DNA of 64,000 nucleotides from Thermoactinomyces sp. DSM 45892 (GTDB taxonomy: Bacteria > Bacillota > Bacilli > Thermoactinomycetales > Thermoactinomycetaceae), in NCBI RefSeq assembly GCF_900107305.1, contig NZ_FNPL01000007.1, positions 95,473-159,472 of the forward strand, read 5' to 3'. Numbering within the stretch: position 1 is the first letter of the stretch; each line of letters opens with the position of its first letter. Below the pieces are notes generated by a model, which did not search any database, was not told where the DNA came from, and saw only the letters and a list, made by a program, of their open reading frames with translations. Of the stretch, positions 44,858 to 54,692 are shown one piece after another. The position numbers and the translations under genes were made by a program.

Positions 44858-45318
44858 TGGGATATTCAATTGATGCGAGGAACCTAGCGGTAATCAGGAA
44901 AGAAATCAAAGAAACACTCCTTACCAGCCTACAGGAGGCGAGGTCGGGTTATCTATCCGATCTCGTCTCTATTGTTTATGGAGACAGAACGGACATCGGA
45001 AATATTGAAGATATGCCTTTATTATGGGTTCTTCCTTCTCCACATCAACCGGATCTAAAGGGTGGCCACATGGCTATTCACGACTTTACATTCACTTTTG
45101 TGGTCATGGTGTACGATACAGAGCCAGCGATAGGGAAAGATCGAGCAGAGGATTTAACAGCTCAGGTATATGATCTCATTTCATCTAATCGCACCTTGAA
45201 TGGAAAAGTATTTGATGTCAGGCCACTCCATTATGATCCATCTTATGAAGCAATGGCTAACTCGAACGTGTACTGGGCAAGTTGTGAGTTTGCTTTTCGT
45301 ATTCAAAGAAAAGAGTGA
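44857..45318 (+). CDS. tail terminator / tail completion protein
   Basis: This 153-residue protein has an alpha/beta layout and HDFTFTFVVMVYDTEP, typical of the minor tail proteins that cap the tail tube. GTG start, one-base overlap with the gp10-like gene. Confidence 0.65.
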   Translation: MGYSIDARNLAVIRKEIKETLLTSLQEARSGYLSDLVSIVYGDRTDIGNIEDMPLLWVLPSPHQPDLKGGHMAIHDFTFTFVVMVYDTEPAIGKDRAEDLTAQVYDLISSNRTLNGKVFDVRPLHYDPSYEAMANSNVYWASCEFAFRIQRKE

Positions 45319-45332
45319 AGGGAGGTGTTTAA

Positions 45333-46265
45333 ATGGCTATTGCACGTTATTTTGGCTTTGGGGAAGAGAAAGAATTTGGGGTCCCGGTTCCAGCTACCGA
45401 AATCATAGACCCTGAGTCAGCGGAATTAGACCCTGCTGGGGATCAGGTATTGATTTACGAAGGGGTTTCTCGTCTGGATCGGATTGTTGCACCGGGGATC
45501 TATCGATCTGAAGGAAGCTTATCCGTCCCATTCGACTTAAAGTCCTTCCCCTATTTCCTGAAGTGGGCACTAGGAGGCTACGAGGTGGTTGGAAAAGAGC
45601 CATCCTTTACACATCGTTTTTACCCAAAGCAATCCTCATTAATGGATTCCTTTACAGCGAGGGTTGGGAAAGATGTCTTTGAGCATCAGTTTTCTGGATG
45701 CGTTGTAAGTGCAGTGAACTTGGAACTAGACGCTAACTTTCTGATTGGATCGGTTGATATTATCGGTGGGAAAGATGAGAAGTCTACCTTGCAAACCAAC
45801 CCTATATTTACATCAGGAGACATCTATAGCCCTAGTCAGGTGACAGCGACTATGAACGGGCTTGATGAGTCAGCCTATATTCAGTCGTTTTCGATTAAGA
45901 TTGAGACGGGTGCGGACAATGAAAAAGGTGTAACCATTGGCTCTCGTTTCCCAAGAAGAGCATATCGAGGAGCGTTTCTAGTTGAGATGGAAATGAACCT
46001 CTCTTTCTTTTCAACAGTTCATTTAGAGCGATTTTGGGGGAATTCTACTGGGCCGACTCAAAATAAGCTACTAGAGTTTGAAACGAAGATTCATATAGGG
46101 GATCACATCGATCTGGTTATCCCAAGGGGTGTTTACACCTCTATGCAACAACCACTCTCAGGTCGTGACTCTATTGAACAAACCACCACATTACGAGCAC
46201 TCGTTAAACCCGATGGAACTGGGCCTATCGAGTTTAGTATTACAAATGATAGGTCTACCTACTAA
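45333..46265 (+). CDS. major tail (tube) protein
   Basis: This 310-residue beta-rich protein starts MAIARYFGFGEEKEFG. Position just before the tail chaperone and tape measure, plus size and composition, support the tube subunit. GGGAGGTG before the ATG. Confidence 0.8.
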   Translation: MAIARYFGFGEEKEFGVPVPATEIIDPESAELDPAGDQVLIYEGVSRLDRIVAPGIYRSEGSLSVPFDLKSFPYFLKWALGGYEVVGKEPSFTHRFYPKQSSLMDSFTARVGKDVFEHQFSGCVVSAVNLELDANFLIGSVDIIGGKDEKSTLQTNPIFTSGDIYSPSQVTATMNGLDESAYIQSFSIKIETGADNEKGVTIGSRFPRRAYRGAFLVEMEMNLSFFSTVHLERFWGNSTGPTQNKLLEFETKIHIGDHIDLVIPRGVYTSMQQPLSGRDSIEQTTTLRALVKPDGTGPIEFSITNDRSTY

Positions 46266-46341
46266 CGTTGTTACACTTTTGTAGTAGGCAATATATTTGT
46301 TTGATACAAGTGAAATCATAAACCAATTGGAGGAACCAATA

Positions 46342-46857
46342 ATGAATAAACTAACAACTGCATTACTAGCTGGCAAGAAATACCGAGATTTCTACGAGGT
46401 TCGAGTAGATGAAGAGATTTATCAAATTGAAATCCGTCCATTAACCCATATTGAAAAAGCAGAGGTTCAAGCAGTCGAAACAGCATCGATCAAAATGAAT
46501 TCTAAGAACGTAGGTACATCAGGTCGGATGTCATCGCAGGAGATGGAAATGAATACCGCAGATGTGATTCGGGACTCTGCGAAAGCAGAACTGAAAGCAG
46601 TAGCTCTCGGAACAGTTGATCCAGAGTGGACGGAGGACATGATCGATCAACTTTGGAAGGCGGAGTGGATCGAAGGTGCGTACAATCGAATTTTAGAAAT
46701 TTCAGGAGTAGCAAACAAAAAGAAGCAACAAGAATCTGCTTCAACACAAACGGAACCACAAGAGCAGTCCCCAAAAGATGACCAACAAGAATTGAATACG
46801 CAAACCGAACAAACAGAACAAGGTGAGCAAAACCTAAACTCCTTTCGCCAAGAGTAA
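46342..46857 (+). CDS. tail assembly chaperone, N-terminal form
   Basis: This 171-residue protein (LLAGKKYRDFYEVRVDEEIYQIEIRP...) ends in a Gln/Glu-rich tail. GGAGGA precedes the ATG at 46342. Position between tube protein and tape measure is that of gpG-type chaperones; a second frame continues from here (next entry). Confidence 0.8.
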   Translation: MNKLTTALLAGKKYRDFYEVRVDEEIYQIEIRPLTHIEKAEVQAVETASIKMNSKNVGTSGRMSSQEMEMNTADVIRDSAKAELKAVALGTVDPEWTEDMIDQLWKAEWIEGAYNRILEISGVANKKKQQESASTQTEPQEQSPKDDQQELNTQTEQTEQGEQNLNSFRQE

Positions 46858-47029
46858 TGCGGCAAGGGAGTTTTACTTCTTCGTTCGTCATATCGGGATG
46901 AGACCGAGTGATTATGCGGACCTAACCCCCTTACAAAAGCAAGTCTTAGTCTTGAATTGGAACGAAGAGCAAAAGCAAGAAGAGTCTCGAATGAAGCGTC
47001 AAGCACGGACTCCTGTAGGGGGGCGATGA
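46843..47029 (+). CDS. tail assembly chaperone, frameshift extension
   Basis: The frame from 46847 encodes AKSNAAREFYFFVRHIGMRP...TPVGGR and stop. It has no good start of its own. The zero frame passes UUU-CGC at 46843-46848; a +1 slip of UUU to UUC would enter this frame 12 bases before the chaperone stop. The product would be the gpGT-like long form. Site is inferred. Confidence 0.6.
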
Positions 47030-47033
47030 TGGA

Positions 47034-49889
47034 ATGGCAAAAGAGTCTGTGCAAATTATTGTTGACGGGGTAGACCATGCTTCTTCCGTGTTTGCGAAAG
47101 TAGCTCGTGAGGCAGATCGATCTTTTGGGAATGTAATTAAGATCGTGGATCAGCTGGATCGCAAAATAGAGCAGATACCTAATCCGGATATACACACAGA
47201 AGAGTCCGTTCGAGATTTACAAAAAGTGATCCGTGCAATCAGACAAGTAGAATCGAATGTGAAACAGTTGCAATCGACTGTGGATAGTGTGGATAACAAT
47301 GTGGAGTTTCGGTTTCACGCTCAAACAGAGAAAGCTGAGAGTAAGGTTGAAGAACTGTCTCGAAAAGTGAAAGAAGCATCCAGAGACCACTTCTTTTCCA
47401 TTCATGCCAATGTGAGAAAAGCGATATCAGAAGTAAACAGACTGGGGCATAGCATTCGGGAAGTAGGAAGGAGAGGCAGAGAAGTAGGCGAGGGAATGGT
47501 GGACTTCGCGGACAATACAACGCAAGGTCTTACTGCTCCCATAGGTCTTATATCTGCACTTGCATTCAAAGCATCGGCCGATAGTTCTCATATGATGGCG
47601 ATTCTAACAGCGAAATTAGGAGGCGTTCGAGGTCAGATCGAACAGGTGGCTCCTATCGCAAAGAGAGTGTTCCGAGATGGACTCGGCAAAGACGTGGAAG
47701 AAGTGGCGATTGTAGCAGGTCATGCGAAAGAGAAGTTTCAGAAGCTAAACGAGACACGATTGCAAGATGCTGTCTATCAAGCTCTTGCATTATCGAAGGC
47801 ACTCGGAATCGATGCCGTTCAATCCATCGATCAAGCAAAGGAGATCATGGATAAGTTTAAGGTCACTAGCAATCAGGCTTTCGACTTAATCGCCGCAGGC
47901 TACACGACAGCAGACCTGAGTGGGAAGAACTTAAATAGTCGCCTTCTCGAAACAAAAGGCAGAGCAGAAGAAGTAGCAAAGGCGATTCAAAGTTCGCCTT
48001 GGGTACAACTTGCCTCCGATTGGCGAAAGTTACAGGAATCCCTAGAACCATTAGGACGTGTTCTGGTTGATCTATCTCAAAAGTATCTACCTGCTGTGAT
48101 TGAGAAGGTTCAATCCTTCTCCGAGTGGTTTAGTAAGCTGAACGATAAACAGCAACTCTTCCTGATAGGTGCTATGGGGATACTAGCTGTTCTGCCTCTG
48201 GTTGTCATGGTGTTTGGTTCCTTAGTGATGGTAGTGTCAGCTGTAGCAGAAGTGTTTGCATTCTTTGCAACTACAGCAGGACTCGTTGTAGTGGGAGTCG
48301 GAGCCATCGCCGCAGGGCTGGTTTGGATGTATAAACAATTTGAGTGGTTCAAACAAGCCATTGACGGTATATGGTCAGCTACGGTAGAAATGTTCTCAAC
48401 ATCAGCTTCCACGTTTTCGTCGTACCTAGAGCCGATCCAAGCAAGCCTTGCACGTCTATGGAAAGCATCACAACCCATTATTGAGCTGTTCGGTGATGCT
48501 CTGGTTACAGCCCTAATAGCGATTCTGCCCGTTCTAAATGGGCTGTTTAGCGCACTCGGGCCATTAATTGATCTTATCATCAATGCACTATCAGCCGCCG
48601 CTAATATGATCTCAGGATTGGTTCTTTTACTCACAGGTGATTTTGATGGAGCCATGAAACACTTTGGAAATGCCCTGCAAGATGTAAGCAGAGTAGCAGA
48701 AAACGTCTGCTTAGTCATTGTGGAACTCTTCTCTGGAATGTGGGAGGGGACTGTAGCCATCCTTCAAAGTTTTGGAGTAGATGTGAATGGTTTCTTCACT
48801 TCTATTGCACAGGGGATTATGGATGCATGGAGCGGATTCAGCGAGTGGTGGTCCAATTTGTGGCAATCCGTCTCTGAGACCGTAACCCAGTTCTTTTCCA
48901 ACCTATGGGCAGTGATTTCTCCATACATGATGCCTGTTATCACTTTCATCCAAGAAGCATGGACAGCACTAGTCACCTTCTTCTCGATCCTATTTAGTGG
49001 GACGCTCCCTGCATTATTTCAAGTGGGATGGAATCTAGTATCGTCCGTTATCAGCCCCATTGTGACCACGATTGTAAGCTGGATTCGGACAAGCTGGTCT
49101 ATATTAGTAGGTTTTCTAAACTCCATTTGGATTTCTTTGGTATCGGTAGCTTCGAGCGTCTGGTCAGGTGTATCTTCTGCCATCCGTGTCGCAATATCTC
49201 CTATCGTGGGGTGGCTGTCGTCCATATGGAACAGTACTCGTTCCACTGCATCAAGTATATGGAGTTCAATCAGGTCTTTAGCCTCTTCTATTTGGTCAGG
49301 GACAGTATCAGGAATCCGATCCGTTGTTTCGCCTATAGTTGGCTGGTTATCCTCCACGTGGAATAGCATCCTCTCTACCGCTTCAAGTGTGTGGAATGGG
49401 GTGAAGACAGCGATTATTAACCCGATCCAAGGGGCCTATGATCGAGTGAAGTCCATCGTAAGCAGTATTGTAAGTGCTTTTGCAAGCATGAGGATTACCA
49501 TACCGAAACCGAAACTACCTCATATCTCGGTACGAAAGGCTACTGCCAATATTGGAGGAGTCTCAGTACCGTATCCAGACTTTAATATTAGCTGGTATGC
49601 CAAAGGTGGACTGTTTGATGGAGCTAGTGTGATCGGGGTTGGTGAAGCTGGCCCGGAAGCAGTCGTTCCCCTCTCAGGACATCGAATGAAACCCTTTGCC
49701 GATACCATTGCCAAACAGATGCCAGAGAGATCTACAGGACAGAGTGACATCATTATCAACATCGAGCAATTAGTAGTCCGAGAAGAAATAGATATTTCCA
49801 AGATAGCCAAGTTACTCCGAGAAGAAATAGAACGACAAGAAACCATTCAGAAACGTGCAGGAGGGATGTCATTTGGCTATTCGATTTAA
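47034..49889 (+). CDS. tape measure protein
   Basis: This 951-residue protein has an N-terminal coiled-coil region (residues about 20-130), hydrophobic segments (about 375-430 and 480-550), and Trp/Ser-rich repeats near residues 690-800. The segment SPIVGWLSS..WNS recurs with a period of about 43 residues. A C-terminal GGLFDGASVIGVGEAGPEAVVPLSG motif is typical of tape measures. Length sets tail length. Confidence 0.95.
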   Translation: MAKESVQIIVDGVDHASSVFAKVAREADRSFGNVIKIVDQLDRKIEQIPNPDIHTEESVRDLQKVIRAIRQVESNVKQLQSTVDSVDNNVEFRFHAQTEKAESKVEELSRKVKEASRDHFFSIHANVRKAISEVNRLGHSIREVGRRGREVGEGMVDFADNTTQGLTAPIGLISALAFKASADSSHMMAILTAKLGGVRGQIEQVAPIAKRVFRDGLGKDVEEVAIVAGHAKEKFQKLNETRLQDAVYQALALSKALGIDAVQSIDQAKEIMDKFKVTSNQAFDLIAAGYTTADLSGKNLNSRLLETKGRAEEVAKAIQSSPWVQLASDWRKLQESLEPLGRVLVDLSQKYLPAVIEKVQSFSEWFSKLNDKQQLFLIGAMGILAVLPLVVMVFGSLVMVVSAVAEVFAFFATTAGLVVVGVGAIAAGLVWMYKQFEWFKQAIDGIWSATVEMFSTSASTFSSYLEPIQASLARLWKASQPIIELFGDALVTALIAILPVLNGLFSALGPLIDLIINALSAAANMISGLVLLLTGDFDGAMKHFGNALQDVSRVAENVCLVIVELFSGMWEGTVAILQSFGVDVNGFFTSIAQGIMDAWSGFSEWWSNLWQSVSETVTQFFSNLWAVISPYMMPVITFIQEAWTALVTFFSILFSGTLPALFQVGWNLVSSVISPIVTTIVSWIRTSWSILVGFLNSIWISLVSVASSVWSGVSSAIRVAISPIVGWLSSIWNSTRSTASSIWSSIRSLASSIWSGTVSGIRSVVSPIVGWLSSTWNSILSTASSVWNGVKTAIINPIQGAYDRVKSIVSSIVSAFASMRITIPKPKLPHISVRKATANIGGVSVPYPDFNISWYAKGGLFDGASVIGVGEAGPEAVVPLSGHRMKPFADTIAKQMPERSTGQSDIIINIEQLVVREEIDISKIAKLLREEIERQETIQKRAGGMSFGYSI

Positions 49890-51300
49890 CAAACAAGACC
49901 TTCCTTCTTATGTAATAGTCAAAGATCTTCATCTTCCGATCCTGACAGGTGTGAAGCAGACAACATCTAACATCAAAGGCCGTGCTGGTTCATGGGACTT
50001 TGGAAATGAGCTAGAGGACCGGGTTATTTCAGTGGATATTACGATTGAAGCAGATAGCTTGTCTGATCTGCTTCAGAAAGTGAGAGATTTCGGAGAGTGG
50101 CTCTATTACACAGAAGCAAAATCACTTCAACTTCTAGACGATCCAGATGTCTATTATCTTGCCAAATTAACAGGAGATACCGATTTAAACCTATTGCTGA
50201 GTATAGGTCAATGTCGGATCTCCTTTTTATGTACAGACCCATATGCCTATGGAAAAAAGAAAGAAGTCCTTTTTCAATCGGGATCTGTGGAGGTTGAGAA
50301 TCAAGGTGGAGTGGATACCCTGCCGTTGATTGAAATGGAGTTCACAGCTCCCACAACCGAATTTGCCGTCTTAAATGAAGCTCAGTCTCTATACTTTGGA
50401 CAACCAGCCATAGATACCAAAGGTGAAAATGTTCCCACACAAAAACTTGTGATAGATGATGATGGGAGTTCCATTGCAAAGTGGACATCCGGTATTGCGA
50501 TGGATGGTGGAACGGTTACAGGTAGTTTCGAGTCCAATGGGGAGGAGATACGGGTCGCTGATTATGGAAAAGGGGAAGGTTGGCATGGTCCAGCTAAAAT
50601 TAAGGTGTTTCCCCAGCCTCTTCAGGATTTTTCTGTAGAAGCTCGTGTGGGATTTACAACACTCGCTATGGAGGGACATGAAGGACGTGTGGGAAGAATT
50701 GAAATTTACTTGCTAGATGTAAACAACAATCGGATAGGGAAAATGGCTCTCTGTAATTTTACGACCGCCATGAATAGGCCCACGATGGAGGCGAGAACTG
50801 GAACACTAGATGATGGGCACTATTTTGTGAATCAGGATTTAGAGGGACTCTTCCTTACACGTTTTTCTGGGAGAATCTCCATTTCTCGAATCGGACAAAT
50901 GTGGAGTTTCAAGATGAATAGAGGTGGCTTCGTGACGGCACAAGTATGGTCTAACCAGTATTTTGATACTGAGTCCTTGCACCAGACTCCAATAGCAGGA
51001 ATCCAAATTCACATCGGAGCCAGGGGAGAGAATGATCCGTATACGAATGCCTACTTTGACCTAGTTCGAGTGTTCGAAGAAAATGTAATCCAAGAAGAGA
51101 CACCGAATGTATTCGAAAAGGGAGACCAACTTCAAATCGATTGTGCAAGTGGGGAAGTACTAAAGAATGGCTTTCCTTTCTATAGTTCATTGAAGCCATC
51201 AAGTCAGTTTCTTCGCTTAGAAAAAGGCAAGAATGTCATCACATGCTCTCCATCTGTGATTCAGAACGGTAAGGTGACATTTCAAGAGAGGTGGCTCTAA
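49873..51300 (+). CDS. distal tail protein (Dit-like)
   Basis: This protein of about 475 residues has an N-terminal Dit domain (ILTGVKQTTSNIKGRAGSWD, CRISFLCTDPYAYG, residues 1-140). A beta-rich, lectin-like middle (residues about 190-400) may bind carbohydrate, and a short C-terminal domain follows. TTG start behind GGAGGG, overlapping the tape measure gene by 17 bases. Confidence 0.85.
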   Translation: MAIRFNKQDLPSYVIVKDLHLPILTGVKQTTSNIKGRAGSWDFGNELEDRVISVDITIEADSLSDLLQKVRDFGEWLYYTEAKSLQLLDDPDVYYLAKLTGDTDLNLLLSIGQCRISFLCTDPYAYGKKKEVLFQSGSVEVENQGGVDTLPLIEMEFTAPTTEFAVLNEAQSLYFGQPAIDTKGENVPTQKLVIDDDGSSIAKWTSGIAMDGGTVTGSFESNGEEIRVADYGKGEGWHGPAKIKVFPQPLQDFSVEARVGFTTLAMEGHEGRVGRIEIYLLDVNNNRIGKMALCNFTTAMNRPTMEARTGTLDDGHYFVNQDLEGLFLTRFSGRISISRIGQMWSFKMNRGGFVTAQVWSNQYFDTESLHQTPIAGIQIHIGARGENDPYTNAYFDLVRVFEENVIQEETPNVFEKGDQLQIDCASGEVLKNGFPFYSSLKPSSQFLRLEKGKNVITCSPSVIQNGKVTFQERWL

Positions 51301-52379
51301 TCAACGACTATCTCTATGTGTTAGATCCACATTATCAAGTTGTTGGACTTCTAAGTAATCAGTTAGAGAACGCCTGTCCCTATTACGATGATGAGCATGT
51401 TGAAAAGCTAAAGCATGGTTTTCTAACACTTGAATTTACTGTGCCAGCAAAGCATATTAAGTCCATTCTCCTACAGGAAAATGGGTTTATTTTATATCCA
51501 AACCTAGATTGGAAAATGGAGCTGTTTCAGATCAAAGAAATGATCGATACCAGCAAAGGAGATCTCTATTGTTTCTGCGAGAATGCGGCGGTTCCAGATT
51601 TGTTGTCTAATATTGTGCGCCCTGTTTCTCTACCCAGTCAAACGCTAGAGCAAGCAATGAACTATATCCTCCAAGGAACTGGATGGGAATTAGGCACGGT
51701 TGAGTACGTGGGTGTACAAGACTTCGTGTTTAAGGACTATCCAACATCGTTAGCAGCTCTCCACAAAATCATGGATCAATATGAAGCGGAGGTCGAGTTT
51801 CGAGCTGACTTTCAAGGGTTACGACTAAAACGAAAATATGTAAACGTCTATCGGAAAAGAGGACAGGTCACAGGGAAGATATTCTCTTATGGACGGGATC
51901 TAGTAGAGGTTAAGAGGACGAGGGATACGAAGGATTTGGTAACGGCCCTAATTGGTATCGGGAAGGATGAGGGTGATGGGAGTATCCTCACATTTCAAGA
52001 CTATACTCCTCCAGATAATTTCAAGTATGAAAAGAATGAAGACTGGGTTGGGAGTATCGAATCTCTACAGCGTTGGAGGCGAAATGGCAAGCATATATTT
52101 GGAGTCTACAAAGATGAATCGGCTACGAATCCTGCTGAACTCTATCAGAACACAGTAAAGGAACTCGATAAAAGGAGTAGGCCGAAAGTAACCTATCAGA
52201 TGAGTGTTCTCCTACTCGAAAGACTAATAGGGCAACAATGCCGATTAGGGGATGAAATTATTGTGAAGGATCACAGCTTTACTCCGGAGCTTGCGATCCG
52301 AGGCAGGGTCACCGAGAAGAAGAGTAGCAAGACGAGTGTTGATCCACAACAGAATCAAGTGATCTTAGGGGGCGTTTAA
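51291..52379 (+). CDS. prophage tail endopeptidase-like (Tal) protein
   Basis: This 362-residue Prophage_tail-type protein (YVLDPHYQVVGLLSNQ, LSNIVRPVSLPSQTLEQA) is homologous to the truncated protein at the left window edge. GTG start overlaps the Dit gene by 10 bases. Sits at the tail tip with possible cell-wall activity. Confidence 0.85.
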   Translation: MALINDYLYVLDPHYQVVGLLSNQLENACPYYDDEHVEKLKHGFLTLEFTVPAKHIKSILLQENGFILYPNLDWKMELFQIKEMIDTSKGDLYCFCENAAVPDLLSNIVRPVSLPSQTLEQAMNYILQGTGWELGTVEYVGVQDFVFKDYPTSLAALHKIMDQYEAEVEFRADFQGLRLKRKYVNVYRKRGQVTGKIFSYGRDLVEVKRTRDTKDLVTALIGIGKDEGDGSILTFQDYTPPDNFKYEKNEDWVGSIESLQRWRRNGKHIFGVYKDESATNPAELYQNTVKELDKRSRPKVTYQMSVLLLERLIGQQCRLGDEIIVKDHSFTPELAIRGRVTEKKSSKTSVDPQQNQVILGGV

Positions 52380-52417
52380 TCCCGTGAGCAGATTGAATCG
52401 GAGAGGAGGTGATCCCA

Positions 52418-52714
52418 TTGGATGAAGAAAAGCAAGGCATCTATATATCTGGAAAAGAAATGTATGAATCTATACAGGCTATTGGAAGTACGTCTCAACA
52501 AATTCTGACTCGTATAAGCGTGATGGAAGCTAAGTTAGAGGACTTTGGACAAACGGAAGAGCGGAGTCGTGAGGCGATTAGAAAGTCAGAAGAGGCATAC
52601 GACATTGCTTCCAAAATAGAAAGCCAACAGGTGTGGCTCTGGAGGATTGTATCAGGCTCATTGGTTACAGGAGCGATTACGCTACTACTTTCTTTTATAA
52701 AAAAATCAATCTAG
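52418..52714 (+). CDS. XhlA-like membrane-anchored protein
   Basis: This 98-residue protein has an N-terminal coiled coil (residues 10-65) and one C-terminal membrane helix (IVSGSLVTGAITLLLSFI), as in XhlA. TTG start behind a perfect GGAGGTGATC. Works with holin in lysis. Confidence 0.85.
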   Translation: MDEEKQGIYISGKEMYESIQAIGSTSQQILTRISVMEAKLEDFGQTEERSREAIRKSEEAYDIASKIESQQVWLWRIVSGSLVTGAITLLLSFIKKSI

Positions 52715-52726
52715 TGGAGGATAAAT

Positions 52727-52963
52727 ATGAAAAATAATCGTTGGAAAAATAGTGGAATGTGGATCAGCCTAACGGGGTTGGTCTTTTTATTTTTACAGAC
52801 TATCGGGGTAGACATTACTCCAGTAAAACAAGGAGCCATTACCACAGTTGCAGATTCAATCGTAGGTTTACTTGTTGTGTTAGGGATATTGAATAACCCC
52901 ACTACTCAGAATCAAGGATTCCTAGACGATAAAGATAACAAGGAGGCTATTAATCATGACTAA
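52727..52963 (+). CDS. phage holin (phi-LC3 type)
   Basis: This 78-residue protein with two hydrophobic segments (SGMWISLTGLVFLFLQTIGV and VADSIVGLLVVLGILNNP) and a charged tail fits the Phage_holin_1 family. Ends inside the amidase gene. Confidence 0.9.
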   Translation: MKNNRWKNSGMWISLTGLVFLFLQTIGVDITPVKQGAITTVADSIVGLLVVLGILNNPTTQNQGFLDDKDNKEAINHD

Positions 52964-53549
52964 ATTAATCTGTCTGGACGCTGGCCATGGCGGTAGAGAT
53001 CCAGGGGCGGTAGGTTATGGGCTTCGAGAAGCAGACGTAGCTTTAAAACTAGTAGAGTTGGTGAATCACTATCTGGGTAGCTATGCTTGTGTTACTACTC
53101 TAACTCGAAACAAGAATACATCGGCAAGCTATCCATCCGGCAAAGAAGGGCTCCGTAAACGGATTGCATATGCAAATAACAAAGGTGCTGATTTCTACCT
53201 ATCAATACATTGCAACGCAGGTCGGGGATCTGGATTTGAGTCTTATGTAGCTCAACCTGCACCGACTCGTACTAAGCGCATTCAGAAGGTCATTAATGAT
53301 AGTGTGCTTGGGTTCTTAAAGGGCTACGGAGTCAAGGCTCATGGGAATCCGGAGAAAGTTGACATTCAAGCGGCACGGGGTAGAATCGCTGTTGTTAGGG
53401 ATACGAAGATGTCTGCGGTCTTGCTGGAGTGTCTGTTTATCGATAATCCTACAGAGAACAAAATTTTGAAGGACAGCCAGTTCCTTGATGGGTTGGCTAA
53501 GGCAATTACGGTGGGGGTTGCTTTAGCTTTAGGATTGGATAAGAGATAG
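52956..53549 (+). CDS. N-acetylmuramoyl-L-alanine amidase (endolysin)
   Basis: This 197-residue Amidase_3 enzyme has LDAGHGGRDPGAVG (His11), SIHCNAGRGSGFE and a catalytic Glu in LLECLF. Homologous to the prophage 1 amidase but without a wall-binding domain. Confidence 0.95.
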   Translation: MTKLICLDAGHGGRDPGAVGYGLREADVALKLVELVNHYLGSYACVTTLTRNKNTSASYPSGKEGLRKRIAYANNKGADFYLSIHCNAGRGSGFESYVAQPAPTRTKRIQKVINDSVLGFLKGYGVKAHGNPEKVDIQAARGRIAVVRDTKMSAVLLECLFIDNPTENKILKDSQFLDGLAKAITVGVALALGLDKR

Positions 53550-53560
53550 ATGTATAGAGG

Positions 53561-53602
53561 GAGTATTGCTCACTTTAAGCCCGTGAGCGATACTCTTTTT
53601 TT
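53561..53602 (+). terminator. terminator of prophage 2 late genes
   Basis: GAGTATTGCTCAC pairs with GTGAGCGATACTC, followed by eight T. Confidence 0.95.
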
Positions 53603-53603
53603 A

Positions 53604-53627
53604 TTTTTTCCAACGCAGTATAAAGCG
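53604..53627 (+). repeat. 24-bp near-repeat, left flank of bacteriocin island
   Basis: Matches 59288-59311 at 21 of 24 positions (core AACG-x-AGTATAAAG). The two copies flank the bacteriocin genes. Confidence 0.5.
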
Positions 53628-53767
53628 TCTATTTTGAGCACCATTTTTGGTAATGTTATTGGAACGTCATCTGTGAGTTATGCACATGCTCTATCGGAGA
53701 TGATGGTATGGACAGTTTATATTCTTAGTGATAGCGGTATTTGAACTATGATTAGGCTGACTCTTTT

Positions 53768-53799
53768 TATTAACCATTTAAACCAATAAATGGTTAATA
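53768..53799. promoter_or_regulatory. palindrome upstream of bacteriocin island
   Basis: TATTAACCATTTA and its complement are separated by 6 bases; no T-run, so an operator is more likely than a terminator. A smaller repeat TACCA-AAAA-TGGTA lies at about 53831-53844. Confidence 0.5.
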
Positions 53800-53877
53800 A
53801 GTGCATCTGATTTTTTATATTTTAAGCAGACTACCAAAAATGGTATATTATAAATCTTAAAAAATTTATTTTTTATG

Positions 53878-53905
53878 TTGACAGTTTTTTCTCCTGTATT
53901 ATACT
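53878..53905 (+). promoter_or_regulatory. strong promoter for the bacteriocin island
   Basis: TTGACA at 53878 and TATACT at 53900 with a 16-bp spacer. It leaves a leader of about 135 nt before the first gene. Confidence 0.75.
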
Positions 53906-54045
53906 AGTCGTATATTTCGGTTTAATCAGATGTTTCATTTAAACAAAAATAGTTAGATTTTTATAACTAGTGAATCAGGTTTCATTTGTTTAGGTGAAGT
54001 CTTGTTAAGCGAAATTAATATATAGGAACAAGGGAGTGTAGTATT

Positions 54046-54654
54046 ATGAAAAAATTAGTTTCTAGTTTAGTCGCTGTTTCAGTATTAGCAGTAGGAGCAG
54101 TACCAGCTTTTGCTTCGGCGGATACACCTATAAATCAGGCTCAGGTGAATAGTGTGGGGCAAATCTCTGAAGCTCTTAAGAGCAAAGTTGAACCGTATGT
54201 GAAGATTGAGAACAAGCAATTCAAACTGGTCAATGAAGATAAGCTCAAAAAGAAAATTTCTAGCAACGAACTTGTGGCTGTCAAGCAATCTATTCAACAA
54301 GCAAACGAAGCAGTTAAGGGAAATGCTGTTGTTAGAGTAAACGGTAATTCTCTTATTGTAACTGTAGCTCCTAGCGGTATGATGACGCTTGCAAAAGAAG
54401 GAAAAAATGATGTTTCGGTACATTGGTGGGGATGGGAGCTTTGGGTTAGTCAATCGCTAATGCAAAAGTTAGTAACTGTAGGTATAGGCGGTGTAGCTGG
54501 GGGTTGGGGATGGGCTGTTAATGCGCTAGGTAAAGCAGTCGCCGTAGGTGTAATTGCGGATGCAATTAAAGAGTTTGGTAAAGATTATATCCCAGCTATC
54601 TATGCCAAAGGTTACTGGCTCAGTGTTAAAGAAATGGTTATCAAACGTCAATAG
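54046..54654 (+). CDS. secreted protein with hydrophobic Gly/Trp-rich C-terminus
   Basis: This 202-residue protein has a signal peptide (cleavage near AFASA). Residues about 35-115 form a charged pro-region-like domain (LKSKVEPYVKIENKQFKLVN). The C-terminal 75 residues are amphipathic and rich in Gly/Ala/Trp (VHWWGWELWVSQSL, TVGIGGVAGGWGWAVNALG). I recall the N-terminal type from Firmicute secreted proteins with variable tails. Bacteriocin-like or accessory function is inference. First gene after the promoter. Confidence 0.65.
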   Translation: MKKLVSSLVAVSVLAVGAVPAFASADTPINQAQVNSVGQISEALKSKVEPYVKIENKQFKLVNEDKLKKKISSNELVAVKQSIQQANEAVKGNAVVRVNGNSLIVTVAPSGMMTLAKEGKNDVSVHWWGWELWVSQSLMQKLVTVGIGGVAGGWGWAVNALGKAVAVGVIADAIKEFGKDYIPAIYAKGYWLSVKEMVIKRQ

Positions 54655-54692
54655 GGTGCCTGTGGTAATAGCTTTGAGATAGGATGGTTTAA

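Noticed and set aside
48110..48760. Long minus-strand frame inside the tape measure gene
   Set aside because: Low-complexity mirror of the repeat-rich tape measure coding strand; no ribosome-binding site.
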